Of a stretch of DNA of 64,000 bases, positions 1 to 8,360 are shown piece after piece; position 1 is the stretch's first letter; the number at the start of each line of letters is the position of its first letter. This DNA is from Candidatus Treponema merdequi. GTDB taxonomy: Bacteria > Spirochaetota > Spirochaetia > Treponematales > Treponemataceae. Below the pieces are notes generated by a model, which ran no database searches, was not told the origin of the DNA, and saw only the letters and a list, made by a program, of their open reading frames with translations. The stretch lies in NCBI GenBank assembly GCA_018064525.1, contig JAGHVB010000014.1, forward strand, positions 53,990 through 117,989, in the 5' to 3' direction. The translations under genes and the position numbers were made by a program.

Positions 1-551
1 ATGAAACAAAAATCTTAAAGAACGGACTTTCAAAACTCATCTGGATAGTTTCTCTTGATGCGATGAAAGGCGAGACATACGAAAAACTTCATCCTGGACT
101 CAAATATGAAAATGCTGTCGAATCAGTAAAATATTTGAACTCTCTTTTCGATGGAGCAGTATACGCACAGTACCTCAGACTTAACGAAAACGAAGATGAA
201 CTTGAATCGTTCTTCAGAACTTTCAAAGAAAAAACTTCAATCTCAGGCGGAAACTTCATCATCCAGAAATATGATAACTTCTGTAAAAAACTTGAAGACC
301 ACAAAAGTGCAGACCTTTCTCCTGTAGAAAGATTTCCGTGCTGGCATCTTAGACGTGATTTCAACATCCTTTCAAACGGCGATGTTCCGCTTTGTAAAAA
401 TAAAAGCTTTGATTCTCCGCTTGGAAATGTTTTTACAGATTCGATTGAAAGCATCTGGAATAAATTTGATTCTGAATTAAAAAAACATATTGAAAAAAAT
501 TACTGCAATGGCTGTGAGGTTTGCGATGAATTCTATACCTACAATTTTTAA
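1..551 (+). CDS. spiro-SPASM protein, C-terminal part (5' end outside window)
   Basis: The reading frame is open from base 3, so the ORF-track ATG at 63 is internal and the gene starts upstream of the window. The visible ~180 residues carry a SPASM-type auxiliary iron-sulfur cluster domain: a Cys in FPCWHL, one in VPLCK and a closing Cys cluster in NYCNGCEVCDEF, with the typical GNVFTDSIESIWN segment between. SPASM domains are normally C-terminal to radical-SAM domains that modify peptides or proteins, and a spirochete-restricted 'spiro-SPASM' family is known. The catalytic part is not visible, so no substrate can be named. The end overlaps the next gene by 26 bp, so they are probably co-translated. 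The downstream sugar-nucleotide and glycosyltransferase genes suggest a role in the same surface or flagellar modification pathway (inference). Confidence 0.75.
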   Translation, partial: ETKILKNGLSKLIWIVSLDAMKGETYEKLHPGLKYENAVESVKYLNSLFDGAVYAQYLRLNENEDELESFFRTFKEKTSISGGNFIIQKYDNFCKKLEDHKSADLSPVERFPCWHLRRDFNILSNGDVPLCKNKSFDSPLGNVFTDSIESIWNKFDSELKKHIEKNYCNGCEVCDEFYTYNF

Positions 552-1485
552 TGAAAGACTGATCAATCGCACTGTTCTCGGCGGAAAACGAAATCCAGAA
601 AAATCAAGGATGAATGTTTCTGTCCTGCTTTTAAACAGTGGCGGAATTCATCTTCGTTCTCAGAATCTTGAAAACTTGCAGAAATGCGGTTTTAAAAATA
701 TTATCTCGATGGAAAAAAATTCTTCAAGCTATAATCTTGAAGATCTTGCTAATAAATTTCCAACCGTAAAATTTATTATTCCTCAGGAAGAAGTGACTGA
801 TGGAGATCTGATTAATATCGGAATGTCGGAAACTGATGCAGATTATGTTTTTGTTTTAAGAGATTCTGTTCAGATTTCAAATTTTGTGCTTTCATCAAAT
901 ATTGCACAGAAACTTATTGAGAAAAACTGTTTCTGTTATGTTCCAAGAATGACTTTGGATAAACTTATGGTTGTTGATGTTGATTATATTCCGTTTGTAG
1001 AAAAGGGAGTTTTCAAAGTTACATCAACTTCAACAGTCGTTGATGGACGGCAGACTTTGTATCCGACTGCTTTTATCGGACTGTATAACAGACAGAAATT
1101 CATCCAGTTAGGCGGCTATGATTACACTATAAAAAGTCCTTACTGGCAGAATCTTGATCTTTCTCTAAGATCATGGCTCTGGGGTGAAAAGACAATAGTC
1201 ACAACAGGAATTACTCTTTCGTTTATTGAAAGTGCGCCTGTTGAAGATACGACAAGCAATTTAAGTCAGTTCAGATTTTATTTAAAGAATCTTGCGCCGG
1301 TATTTAATCTTGACCATGGAGAACTTTCAAAGTCTGCATTTTTCAGAACTTTAAGAAGAACAAGCTGCGGTTTTGTTGAGACAGTAAGACAGTTTAAAGA
1401 TGCCCGTGAATGGGTAGAAAAAAATAAGTATAGATTTAAAATGGATGCGGCTGGATTAATTACATCATGGGGAACAGAAAAATGA
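526..1485 (+). CDS. glycosyltransferase-like protein (GT-A fold, putative)
   Basis: About 319 residues. The ORF track extends to a TTG at 490, but ATG 526 has a GAGG ribosome site 8 bases upstream and is preferred. The region around residues 30-130 reads like a GT-A nucleotide-sugar-binding domain: a first strand NVSVLLLNSGG, then an alternating strand/helix pattern ending in ADYVFVLRDS, where the acidic residue could serve as the metal site. A later segment (YNRQKFIQLGGYDY) resembles the acceptor-side loop of family 2 glycosyltransferases, where the enzyme checks 'GGFDE'-like motifs. No signal peptide or membrane segment is seen. The ATGA overlap with the SpsF-like gene downstream argues for one operon. 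The donor and acceptor are unknown; it could also be a non-catalytic member of the fold. Confidence 0.6.
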   Translation: MNSIPTIFNERLINRTVLGGKRNPEKSRMNVSVLLLNSGGIHLRSQNLENLQKCGFKNIISMEKNSSSYNLEDLANKFPTVKFIIPQEEVTDGDLINIGMSETDADYVFVLRDSVQISNFVLSSNIAQKLIEKNCFCYVPRMTLDKLMVVDVDYIPFVEKGVFKVTSTSTVVDGRQTLYPTAFIGLYNRQKFIQLGGYDYTIKSPYWQNLDLSLRSWLWGEKTIVTTGITLSFIESAPVEDTTSNLSQFRFYLKNLAPVFNLDHGELSKSAFFRTLRRTSCGFVETVRQFKDAREWVEKNKYRFKMDAAGLITSWGTEK

Positions 1486-3953
1486 AAACAGCAGTAATCG
1501 TACAATGCAGATTATCTTCTACAAGACTTCCGTCAAAAGCAATTTATCCTCTTTCCGGACGACCTCTTTTAGCATGGACGTTGAGTGCAATGAAAAAGGT
1601 CATTGCTGATGAATATTTTGTTGCATGTGATTACGATTCAGAAAATGAACTTTTCCCAGTTTGCGAAAAAAACGGATTTAAAATTTTCGCCGGATCAAAA
1701 GATGATGTCCTTGACCGTTTTTGTACTCTGATTGAACGCGAAAAAATAGACATTGTACTTCGTGCAACTGCCGATAATCCTTTTTTGTTTTTTGATGCGG
1801 CTTCAGAACTTCTGGAACTTTTTAAAAATGAATATTCCGGAAAAGCAGATTACCTTACATTTACAGGACTTCCTCATGGAAGCGGAATCGAAGTGTTCAG
1901 CGGATCCTCGCTTTTAAAAGCACGTTCCCTTACAGATCTTGCTTACGATCATGAACATGTCGGACCATCTCTTTATAATCATCCCGACAGATTCAATTCT
2001 GTTTTTCTGCCTGCTCCTCAAAAGTATTATGCACCTCATTTAAGAACTACAATTGATACCAGAGCAGATTACATTCGTGCACTTGATATTATCAGTGACC
2101 TTTCAGAAAAAGATTTAAAACCTCCTTTCAATTCAAAAGATGTTATTGAATCATGTTCAGATTCTTCAATTGCAAAAAAGATTTTATATGTTCCCAGTAT
2201 CAGAAAATCACAGGGAACAGGTCATTTCAGAAGATGCGTAAAGCTTGCTCTTGAGACTAAAGGCGTTTTATTTATTGATGAAAGAGTAAAAGAAAAAATA
2301 GATTATTCAGAATTTCTGACTGATTTTCCAAAAGAAAAAATAATTACACAGCTTCCGTTAAAAGATGAATATGATCTGATTGTCTGTGATATGTTTAAAA
2401 TGACAGATGAAGATATTCAGACTTATAAAAATCTTTCAAAAACAGTTTTCATTGATGAAGGGTCTGGTTGTTTTGATGATCCTGATTATCTTCTTGATAT
2501 CATTCCGTCATACAATCTAAAACGTGAAGCAAATTTGGTTAATCCGTTTTTTATTGAATGCGGAAAAGAAATCAAAACTCAATTTCCACAGGAAAATAAA
2601 ATAAGCAGAGTTCTGGTAACATTTGGAGGCGAAGATCCTTCAGAACTTTCTTTGCCTGTTTCTTCTGTGCTTTTGAGCCTGGGCTACAATGTTACTGTTC
2701 TTATTAAAAATCCTTCTGATTTTACAGAAAAAATTCCGTCTCTGCTGCGTAAAAAAATTATGGCATTTTCAAAAATCGATGATTTAAAAAATCATCTTTA
2801 TGAATATGATCTTGTAATAACTCATTACGGTTTTACTGCTTACGAATGTCTTTATGCAAATACTCCGGTACTTCTTGTAAGTACATCAAAACTTCATGAA
2901 AATCTTTCAAAAAAATATGGTTTTGAATATGTTTCTAAAAACGCGATAAGTGAAAAAACATTTGCAAAAAAACTTTCTGACATATCAAAACTGACTTCAA
3001 AAAAATTCATAAAAAATACAGATAAAGATTTTTGTCTTTCAGAATTTATTCTTCAGCTTTCGCAGGCTAAAAAATATAATTGTCCTGTCTGCCAGAAAAA
3101 TACTTCAGATCCTGTCGTTTTCAGAACGGAACATCATACATTCAGAAGATGTTCTGAATGCAAAATGATTTATATTTCGTTTTCAGATGATTCTGAAAAC
3201 GTTGTATATCAGAAAAATTATTTTGCAGAAGAGTATAAAAAGCAGTATGGAAAAACATACCTTGACGATTTTGAATCAATAAAGAAAACCGGATATTCAA
3301 GAGTAAAAAATATACTTAAAGTTTTAAAAGTTAATGACGGAAATTCAAAATCAGTTCTTGATATAGGTTGTGCTTACGGTCCTTTTATGAAAGCTGCATC
3401 AGAAAAAGGTTTTAATTCCTGTGGAACTGATATAGCAGAAGATGCTGTTGAATATATAAATGAAACTTTAAAATTAAAAGCATCTATTTCTTCTTTTGCA
3501 GATGTCGATTCAAAAAAAGAATTCTCAGTAGATAAATTTGACGCTGTAACAATGTGGTATGTAATTGAGCATATAAAAGATTTAAAAACAAATCTGAAAA
3601 AGATAAACGGACTTTTAAAGCAGGGTGGTGTGTTTGCTTTTTCAACACCAAGTGCATCCGGTATTTCTGCCCGTTTCAATAAAAAGAGTTTTTATACACA
3701 AAGTCCGAAAGATCATTTTACAGTCTGGTCTCCCGAAAATACTGGTAAAGTCCTGATGAAATTCGGATTTAAAGTATGCAGAATTGTTTCAACAGGAATT
3801 CATCCGGAAAGAATTCCTTTTATAAAAAAACATAATATAAAATCCAGCTCACTCATCAGTAAATTTTCAGCTTCAGTAATGAAATTATTTAAGCTTGGCG
3901 ATACTTATGAAGTGTACTGTAAAAAGGTAAATGAAATCGATGATGAACGGTAA
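1482..3953 (+). CDS. SpsF-like cytidylyltransferase / PseG-like / SAM-methyltransferase fusion
   Basis: 823 residues starting at ATG 1482, which overlaps the previous stop (ATGA) and follows GGGGAA. Three domains are readable. Residues 1-230 are an SpsF/NeuA-type cytidylyltransferase (QCRLSSTRLPSKAI; ATADNPF). Residues ~232-520 resemble PseG, the UDP-sugar hydrolase of pseudaminic acid synthesis, or a related GT-B fold (GTGHFRRC, VTFGGEDPSE near 378, THYGFTAYE near 446). Residues ~530-823 have a CPVC...CSEC zinc-ribbon-like start followed by a class I methyltransferase with the SAM loop VLDIGCAYGPF near 625 and a C-terminal MTase helix set. Together they could activate, hydrolyse or transfer, and methylate a nonulosonate-like sugar (inference). 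PseG normally stands alone, so the fusion is notable. The gene overlaps the next start by 23 bp. Confidence 0.8.
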   Translation: MKTAVIVQCRLSSTRLPSKAIYPLSGRPLLAWTLSAMKKVIADEYFVACDYDSENELFPVCEKNGFKIFAGSKDDVLDRFCTLIEREKIDIVLRATADNPFLFFDAASELLELFKNEYSGKADYLTFTGLPHGSGIEVFSGSSLLKARSLTDLAYDHEHVGPSLYNHPDRFNSVFLPAPQKYYAPHLRTTIDTRADYIRALDIISDLSEKDLKPPFNSKDVIESCSDSSIAKKILYVPSIRKSQGTGHFRRCVKLALETKGVLFIDERVKEKIDYSEFLTDFPKEKIITQLPLKDEYDLIVCDMFKMTDEDIQTYKNLSKTVFIDEGSGCFDDPDYLLDIIPSYNLKREANLVNPFFIECGKEIKTQFPQENKISRVLVTFGGEDPSELSLPVSSVLLSLGYNVTVLIKNPSDFTEKIPSLLRKKIMAFSKIDDLKNHLYEYDLVITHYGFTAYECLYANTPVLLVSTSKLHENLSKKYGFEYVSKNAISEKTFAKKLSDISKLTSKKFIKNTDKDFCLSEFILQLSQAKKYNCPVCQKNTSDPVVFRTEHHTFRRCSECKMIYISFSDDSENVVYQKNYFAEEYKKQYGKTYLDDFESIKKTGYSRVKNILKVLKVNDGNSKSVLDIGCAYGPFMKAASEKGFNSCGTDIAEDAVEYINETLKLKASISSFADVDSKKEFSVDKFDAVTMWYVIEHIKDLKTNLKKINGLLKQGGVFAFSTPSASGISARFNKKSFYTQSPKDHFTVWSPENTGKVLMKFGFKVCRIVSTGIHPERIPFIKKHNIKSSSLISKFSASVMKLFKLGDTYEVYCKKVNEIDDER

Positions 3954-5550
3954 ATCTATTTTAATATTGGGCGCAGGTTTGATGCAGAAACCTGCCATAG
4001 TAAGTGCAAAGGAACTCGGACTTAAAGTATTTGTAATTGATGCAAATGATAAAGCTGTATGCGTAAGTCTTGCTGATGTTTTTAAGAAAATCGACTTAAA
4101 AGACCGCGAACAGATTGCTTCTTACGCTGTTGAATTAAAACAGAAAGAAAATCTTTCAGCAGTTTTTACTGCAGGAACTGATTTTTCTGCATCAGTTTCT
4201 TACGCAAGTGAAAAGGCAGGCCTTCTGTCACATTCATTTGAAGCTGCACTCAATGCAAGTGAAAAAACACTTATGAGGACAGCATTTGATAAAAAATCCG
4301 TTCCATCTCCTAAATTCATCAAAATTACCAGAGATAAAATCTGCGAGACACTGACACCGGAATTTGTTTCTTCACTTGTATATCCCTGTGTTGTAAAACC
4401 TGTTGACAATATGGGTGCCCGTGGCTGCAGGATGATACGAAATAAAAGTGAACTTTTATTCAGCGTTGAAGAAGCAATAAAATATTCAAGAAGCGGAACC
4501 TGTATATTTGAACAGTATATGCCGGGACCTGAATTTTCTATTGATGCTCTTGTCTATGACGGAACAATGACAATAACTGGTTTTGCAGACAGACATATTT
4601 ATTTTCCACCGTATTTCATTGAAACAGGACACACAATGCCGACATCTGTTTCAAAAGATGAATATGATGAACTTGTAAAAACTTTTTCAGAAGGTGTTCA
4701 CGCACTCGGACTTACAAGAGGAGCTGCAAAAGCAGACATCAAATATACAGAAAATGGACCGATGATCGGAGAAATTGCAGCGCGACTTTCAGGCGGTTAT
4801 ATGTCCGGCTGGACTTATCCTTATTCTTCAGATTTAAATCTGACAAAGGCTGCAATTCAGATTGCGTGCGGAGAAGTTCCACTTGAACTTGAAGCAAACA
4901 GAAAAGAACTTGATATTAATTCACCATTTAAACTTTTTGCCGTTGAAAGCAAAAGGGTAAGTGCAGAACGTGCATGGATTTCAATTCCTGGTGTTGTAAA
5001 AAATATTTACGGACTTGATCAGAAATATAACGAAAATATAATTAAAAATATTTTACCGCGTGTTCAGAAAGGAGATACCGTAACATTTCCTCGCAACAAT
5101 GTTGAAAAATGCGGAAACATAATTTCAGTTTCTGAAAACCGAAAAGAAGCAGTTTCTGAATGTGAAAACTTTATTAAAAATATTACGATTGAACTTGAAG
5201 AAAATAATGAAGCAACAACAGCATTTCTTGAAGGAAAAAAACATCCTCAGGAAAAAGATTTTCCTCCGAATGCTTTTAATCTTTCCGGTGGAATTATCAA
5301 GGCCCTTGAACTTGAACTTGAAAAAAAAGACATTTCAATTCCTGAAAAAATGAATGTTTTAAATTTCATTCCTGATATTTTAAATTCCGAAGAAATCTTA
5401 AAAGTCCGTGACTGGAATTATCTGTCATTGCAGGAAACTCTTGAAAAGTTTAATATGTTGAAACATAATCACAAAAAACTTGATTACAGAAAATTCTGGC
5501 TTTATTTAATCCGCGGGGGAATTCAGGGTGCGCTTTATGCAGCAGAGTAA
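3931..5550 (+). CDS. ATP-grasp ligase (carbamoyl-phosphate synthase / PurK-like)
   Basis: 539 residues; ATGs at 3931, 3940 and 3943 are all possible, with AAGG just before the first. Residues ~5-110 form a Rossmann-like pre-ATP-grasp domain (SILILGAG). The ATP-grasp core follows: the phosphate-loop lysine in YPCVVKPVDNMGARG near 150, EQYMPGPEFSIDALV near 195, and the metal-binding GEIAARLSGGYMSG near 285. The ~140 residues after the core are not recognised. ATP-grasp enzymes join a carboxylate to an amine or thiol by way of an acyl-phosphate. Sitting inside a sugar-modification cassette, it may attach an amino acid or acyl group to a sugar or protein (inference). It overlaps the genes on both sides, so translation is probably coupled. 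Confidence 0.8.
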   Translation: MKSMMNGKSILILGAGLMQKPAIVSAKELGLKVFVIDANDKAVCVSLADVFKKIDLKDREQIASYAVELKQKENLSAVFTAGTDFSASVSYASEKAGLLSHSFEAALNASEKTLMRTAFDKKSVPSPKFIKITRDKICETLTPEFVSSLVYPCVVKPVDNMGARGCRMIRNKSELLFSVEEAIKYSRSGTCIFEQYMPGPEFSIDALVYDGTMTITGFADRHIYFPPYFIETGHTMPTSVSKDEYDELVKTFSEGVHALGLTRGAAKADIKYTENGPMIGEIAARLSGGYMSGWTYPYSSDLNLTKAAIQIACGEVPLELEANRKELDINSPFKLFAVESKRVSAERAWISIPGVVKNIYGLDQKYNENIIKNILPRVQKGDTVTFPRNNVEKCGNIISVSENRKEAVSECENFIKNITIELEENNEATTAFLEGKKHPQEKDFPPNAFNLSGGIIKALELELEKKDISIPEKMNVLNFIPDILNSEEILKVRDWNYLSLQETLEKFNMLKHNHKKLDYRKFWLYLIRGGIQGALYAAE

Positions 5551-6577
5551 AAAGTTTTATTCGTTTTTTATTTTATTTTTTTCTTTAGTTTCGTTTGCAT
5601 TTTCACAGGTACAGGATAAAAATCTTGTAGATGAAATTAAAAAAAGTGGAATTTCTTTCTACTGGGATTCACTTTCAAATACCGGCATTCTTGAAAAAAA
5701 TAATCAGCATCTTGTCTTCAGACCAGATCAGAATTTTGTTCTTTACAACAGTTCAAAAATCGGTTACATAGATTCACCGGTAATTACTGACGGACAGATA
5801 AAAGTAAGTCAGGATTTCCTTTCAGAAATTGACGACTTTTTTGCAGTTTCAGATGATTCTTCAAGTCTTAAAATCGGAGCAATAATCATTGATCCGGGAC
5901 ACGGCGGAAAAGATCCTGGTGCAAGCATGACTCATAAAATCAACGGAAAAAATGTAACTGTAAAAGAAAAAGATGTAAATCTTACAGTCGGAAACATGCT
6001 TTCAGGAATGCTTTCAAAAGCATATCCCGATAAACGCATCATCATGACAAGAAGTACAGATATCTTTTTAACTTTACAGCAGAGAACAGAAATTGCAAAT
6101 TCCGTAAAATTAAAAGATGATGAAGCCGTTCTGTACATTTCAATTCATGTAAACGCATCTCTTGATAAAAAAGCCAAAGGATATGAAGTCTGGTATCTTA
6201 CTCCGGGCTACCGCAGAACTGTAATCGATTCAAAAACAAATGCAGATCCGACTGTACGCAATATTTTGAATTCGATGATGGAAGAAGAATATACAACAGA
6301 AAGCATTCTCATAGCAAAGTTTATTATGGATGGACTTAATGCACAGATTGGTTCAAAATCAGCATCCCGCGGAATAAAAGCCGAGGAATGGTTTGTAGTA
6401 AGAAATTCCAAAATGCCAAGTGTTCTTATTGAACTTGGATTTTTGACAAATTATGAAGAAGCATGCTGTCTTAATGATAAAGCATACTTGCAAAAGTCCG
6501 CCCTGGGGATATATAATGGAATATCAGCGTTCGTTACTCATTTTGAACGTTCGCGCGGCTTTACAGGAACTAAATAA
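5537..6577 (+). CDS. N-acetylmuramoyl-L-alanine amidase (Amidase_3), exported
   Basis: 346 residues from ATG 5537; the GTG at 5528 is less likely because AGGGTG sits 6 bases before the ATG. The N-terminus is a signal peptide (hydrophobic FFILFFSLVSFAFS). The catalytic domain has the zinc-amidase signatures IIDPGHGGKDPGA (His and Glu ligands, near 117), SIHVNAS (His, near 200) and the closing ELGFLTN with the catalytic Glu near 298. It should cut the amide bond between muramic acid and the stem peptide in the periplasm, for daughter-cell separation or wall remodelling around periplasmic flagella. A 100-residue N-terminal part lies before the catalytic domain and may direct localisation. It overlaps the ATP-grasp gene by 14 bp and the next start by 1 bp. 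Confidence 0.92.
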   Translation: MQQSKKFYSFFILFFSLVSFAFSQVQDKNLVDEIKKSGISFYWDSLSNTGILEKNNQHLVFRPDQNFVLYNSSKIGYIDSPVITDGQIKVSQDFLSEIDDFFAVSDDSSSLKIGAIIIDPGHGGKDPGASMTHKINGKNVTVKEKDVNLTVGNMLSGMLSKAYPDKRIIMTRSTDIFLTLQQRTEIANSVKLKDDEAVLYISIHVNASLDKKAKGYEVWYLTPGYRRTVIDSKTNADPTVRNILNSMMEEEYTTESILIAKFIMDGLNAQIGSKSASRGIKAEEWFVVRNSKMPSVLIELGFLTNYEEACCLNDKAYLQKSALGIYNGISAFVTHFERSRGFTGTK

Positions 6578-7068
6578 TGAGCAATTTAAATTTAAACAAC
6601 TTAAAGTATGAACAGAAGGAAGTAAAAATCCTTTTATCTGTTACAGTACTTTTTTTCATAATTTCCGCAGCTTCCTGGCTTTTGTCTGCTCCCGGAATAC
6701 GATATGATTTTTATTTTGAATCCGCTGATTCTGGTGTTCTTTCTGTGGAACATAGAAATCTGCATCTTAAAGGTTATCCGGAAAATGTCCTTCAGTATGT
6801 TGATGAACTTATTGCAGGTCCTCGTACAGAGCGTTTTAAAAGCCTTTTTTCTGCAGAAACTCATATTATTTCAAGATATATCCGTGACGGGGTTTTATAT
6901 ATAAATCTCTCATCTGATGTTCTTGACAGGGCAGGAAGCTGCTCTGAAATTAAAACTGGCATAGAATTATTCAAAAAGAATGTTTTGAATAATTTTAGCA
7001 AAATAAATTCGGTTGAGATGTACATTGATAATAGAAGTATTTATATTTCTGATGAAAGTGAGCTTTAA
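6577..7068 (+). CDS. GerMN-domain membrane-anchored protein
   Basis: 163 residues. One N-terminal membrane segment (ILLSVTVLFFIISAASWLL, roughly residues 18-38) anchors a periplasmic domain with GerMN-like features (a YVDELIAGPRTE segment and a terminal INSVEMYIDNRSIYI). GerMN domains occur in spore germination protein GerM and in lipoproteins next to cell-wall hydrolases. The start shares one base with the amidase stop (TAATG), so the two are translated together and the protein may regulate or position the amidase. It has no lipobox Cys, unlike many GerMN proteins. The domain assignment rests on recalled pattern, not a search. Confidence 0.7.
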   Translation: MSNLNLNNLKYEQKEVKILLSVTVLFFIISAASWLLSAPGIRYDFYFESADSGVLSVEHRNLHLKGYPENVLQYVDELIAGPRTERFKSLFSAETHIISRYIRDGVLYINLSSDVLDRAGSCSEIKTGIELFKKNVLNNFSKINSVEMYIDNRSIYISDESEL

Positions 7069-7084
7069 AAATTTAAAAAAAAAG

Positions 7085-7113
7085 TTGACAAAATCTGAGA
7101 GTTATAAGATACT
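7085..7113 (+). promoter_or_regulatory. sigma-70-like promoter of flaA
   Basis: TTGACA (7085-7090), a 17-base spacer, then GATACT (7108-7113, 4 of 6 to consensus). It lies ~50 bases upstream of the flaA start, leaving a short leader ending in the strong ribosome site AAAGGAG. Sheath protein genes in treponemes are usually read by housekeeping sigma factor, which fits. Confidence 0.6.
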
Positions 7114-7163
7114 ATATAAATAAAACAAGGCTACATCTAATAGTATATTAAAGGAGTTTTTAA

Positions 7164-8225
7164 ATGAAGAGAACTTTCTATTTATTGGCATCAGTATTGT
7201 TGCTTGCCGGTTCTTTATCTTTTGCTGACAAGGCTATGTTGATTGACTTCGCACAGCTTGATGCAGATTGCTGCAATGACGCAAAGACAAACCAGCCAAC
7301 ACAGAACAAACGTACTGTTATGGATTTCTCTGTATCTGCAGGTGCAACATTCACTGAAGATCAGAAAGGACTTATGAAGACATCATTGGCATTGCCTGAG
7401 TGGGAAATAGACTTGAACTCTTCTGCTCGCAATGTAGGAAGTCTTGCAGAATCAAAAGTTGTTGCTGCTCCTGTAAAAGACAGCGCTAAGGTACCATTTG
7501 CTGGTAAAAACGTAATGGGTGTTCGCGTAATATTCCCATCTATCGCTTGCAATGCAAATGCAAAAATCGTACCTCCATTTGATATCCCAGCTTATGAACC
7601 ATTAGCTGACCGTGATGACAATGGTAACAAGCAGGAACCAACAGACGAACAGAAAGCAAGTGGAAAAACACTTTTCGAAGATGGATATGGTGTTGTAAAA
7701 AATGTTGGAACAGTAAAATCTATTTCTGTTCTTACAATGGGTATGAACTATCCACACGGACTTTATGTTCTTCTTAAAGACAATGACAATATCGAACGTC
7801 GTTATTTCATGGGTTACCTCGGATTTGACGGATGGAAAACTTTGGTTTGGAACAACCCACAGTACATTTCTGAAATCCGCCAGCGCGAAATCCGTGTATA
7901 TCCAATCTATCCACGTGGACTTCCATTCGTAAAATTCACAGGATTCCAGATCACTCGTGACGCAGCTCACATCGGTGACAACTACATTGGATATTTCAAA
8001 GACGTACAGATTATTTACGACAAAGCACTTCTTACATCTGACCGCGACATCGCTGATGAAGACCTCTGGGGAATCATCACAAAGAAAGAAACAGCTCGTC
8101 AGACAGCAGAAATGTCTCGCTTCGGAAATACACAGGTTAACCGCTATCTCGAAAGAGAAAAGATGGATACTGAAAACTACTTCTCAGCTGAAGATGGTAT
8201 CAAGGCTGAAGAGAACAATCAGTAA
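7164..8225 (+). CDS. flaA: flagellar filament outer layer (sheath) protein FlaA
   Basis: 353 residues with a clear signal peptide ending SLSFA. FlaA is the periplasmic sheath protein that covers the FlaB core of spirochete endoflagella. The body shows the FlaA hallmarks: ISVLTMGMNYPHGLYVLL, a GYLGFDGWKTLVWNNP strand pair, and IRVYPIYPRGLPFVKF. The length matches the usual ~350 residues. An acidic tail ends EEDGIKAEENNQ. Codon use is rich in C-ending codons, as expected for an abundant protein and unlike the A/T-ending codons of the upstream cassette. It has its own promoter, AAAGGAG ribosome site and a perfect terminator, so it is a single-gene transcript. Confidence 0.95.
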   Translation: MKRTFYLLASVLLLAGSLSFADKAMLIDFAQLDADCCNDAKTNQPTQNKRTVMDFSVSAGATFTEDQKGLMKTSLALPEWEIDLNSSARNVGSLAESKVVAAPVKDSAKVPFAGKNVMGVRVIFPSIACNANAKIVPPFDIPAYEPLADRDDNGNKQEPTDEQKASGKTLFEDGYGVVKNVGTVKSISVLTMGMNYPHGLYVLLKDNDNIERRYFMGYLGFDGWKTLVWNNPQYISEIRQREIRVYPIYPRGLPFVKFTGFQITRDAAHIGDNYIGYFKDVQIIYDKALLTSDRDIADEDLWGIITKKETARQTAEMSRFGNTQVNRYLEREKMDTENYFSAEDGIKAEENNQ

Positions 8226-8250
8226 TCTGAGTAGTATTACCTGATGAAAA

Positions 8251-8279
8251 AGACGCTTCTCTGAAGCGTCTTTTTTTTT
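8251..8279 (+). terminator. rho-independent terminator after flaA
   Basis: Perfect 9-bp stem AGACGCTTC / GAAGCGTCT with a 3-base loop, followed by eight Ts. It closes the flaA transcript. Confidence 0.95.
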
Positions 8280-8360
8280 AAGTTTCAGATTTTTTTTAAT
8301 TCTGAAATAGTGATAGTTAAAAATAAAGTTTCCTTTAGGCAGACTTATTGGAGAATAAAA

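Noticed and set aside
8281-8305. Second hairpin TTTCAGA/TCTGAAA after the flaA terminator
   Set aside because: Seven AT-rich pairs with a T-rich loop; too weak to call a separate feature.
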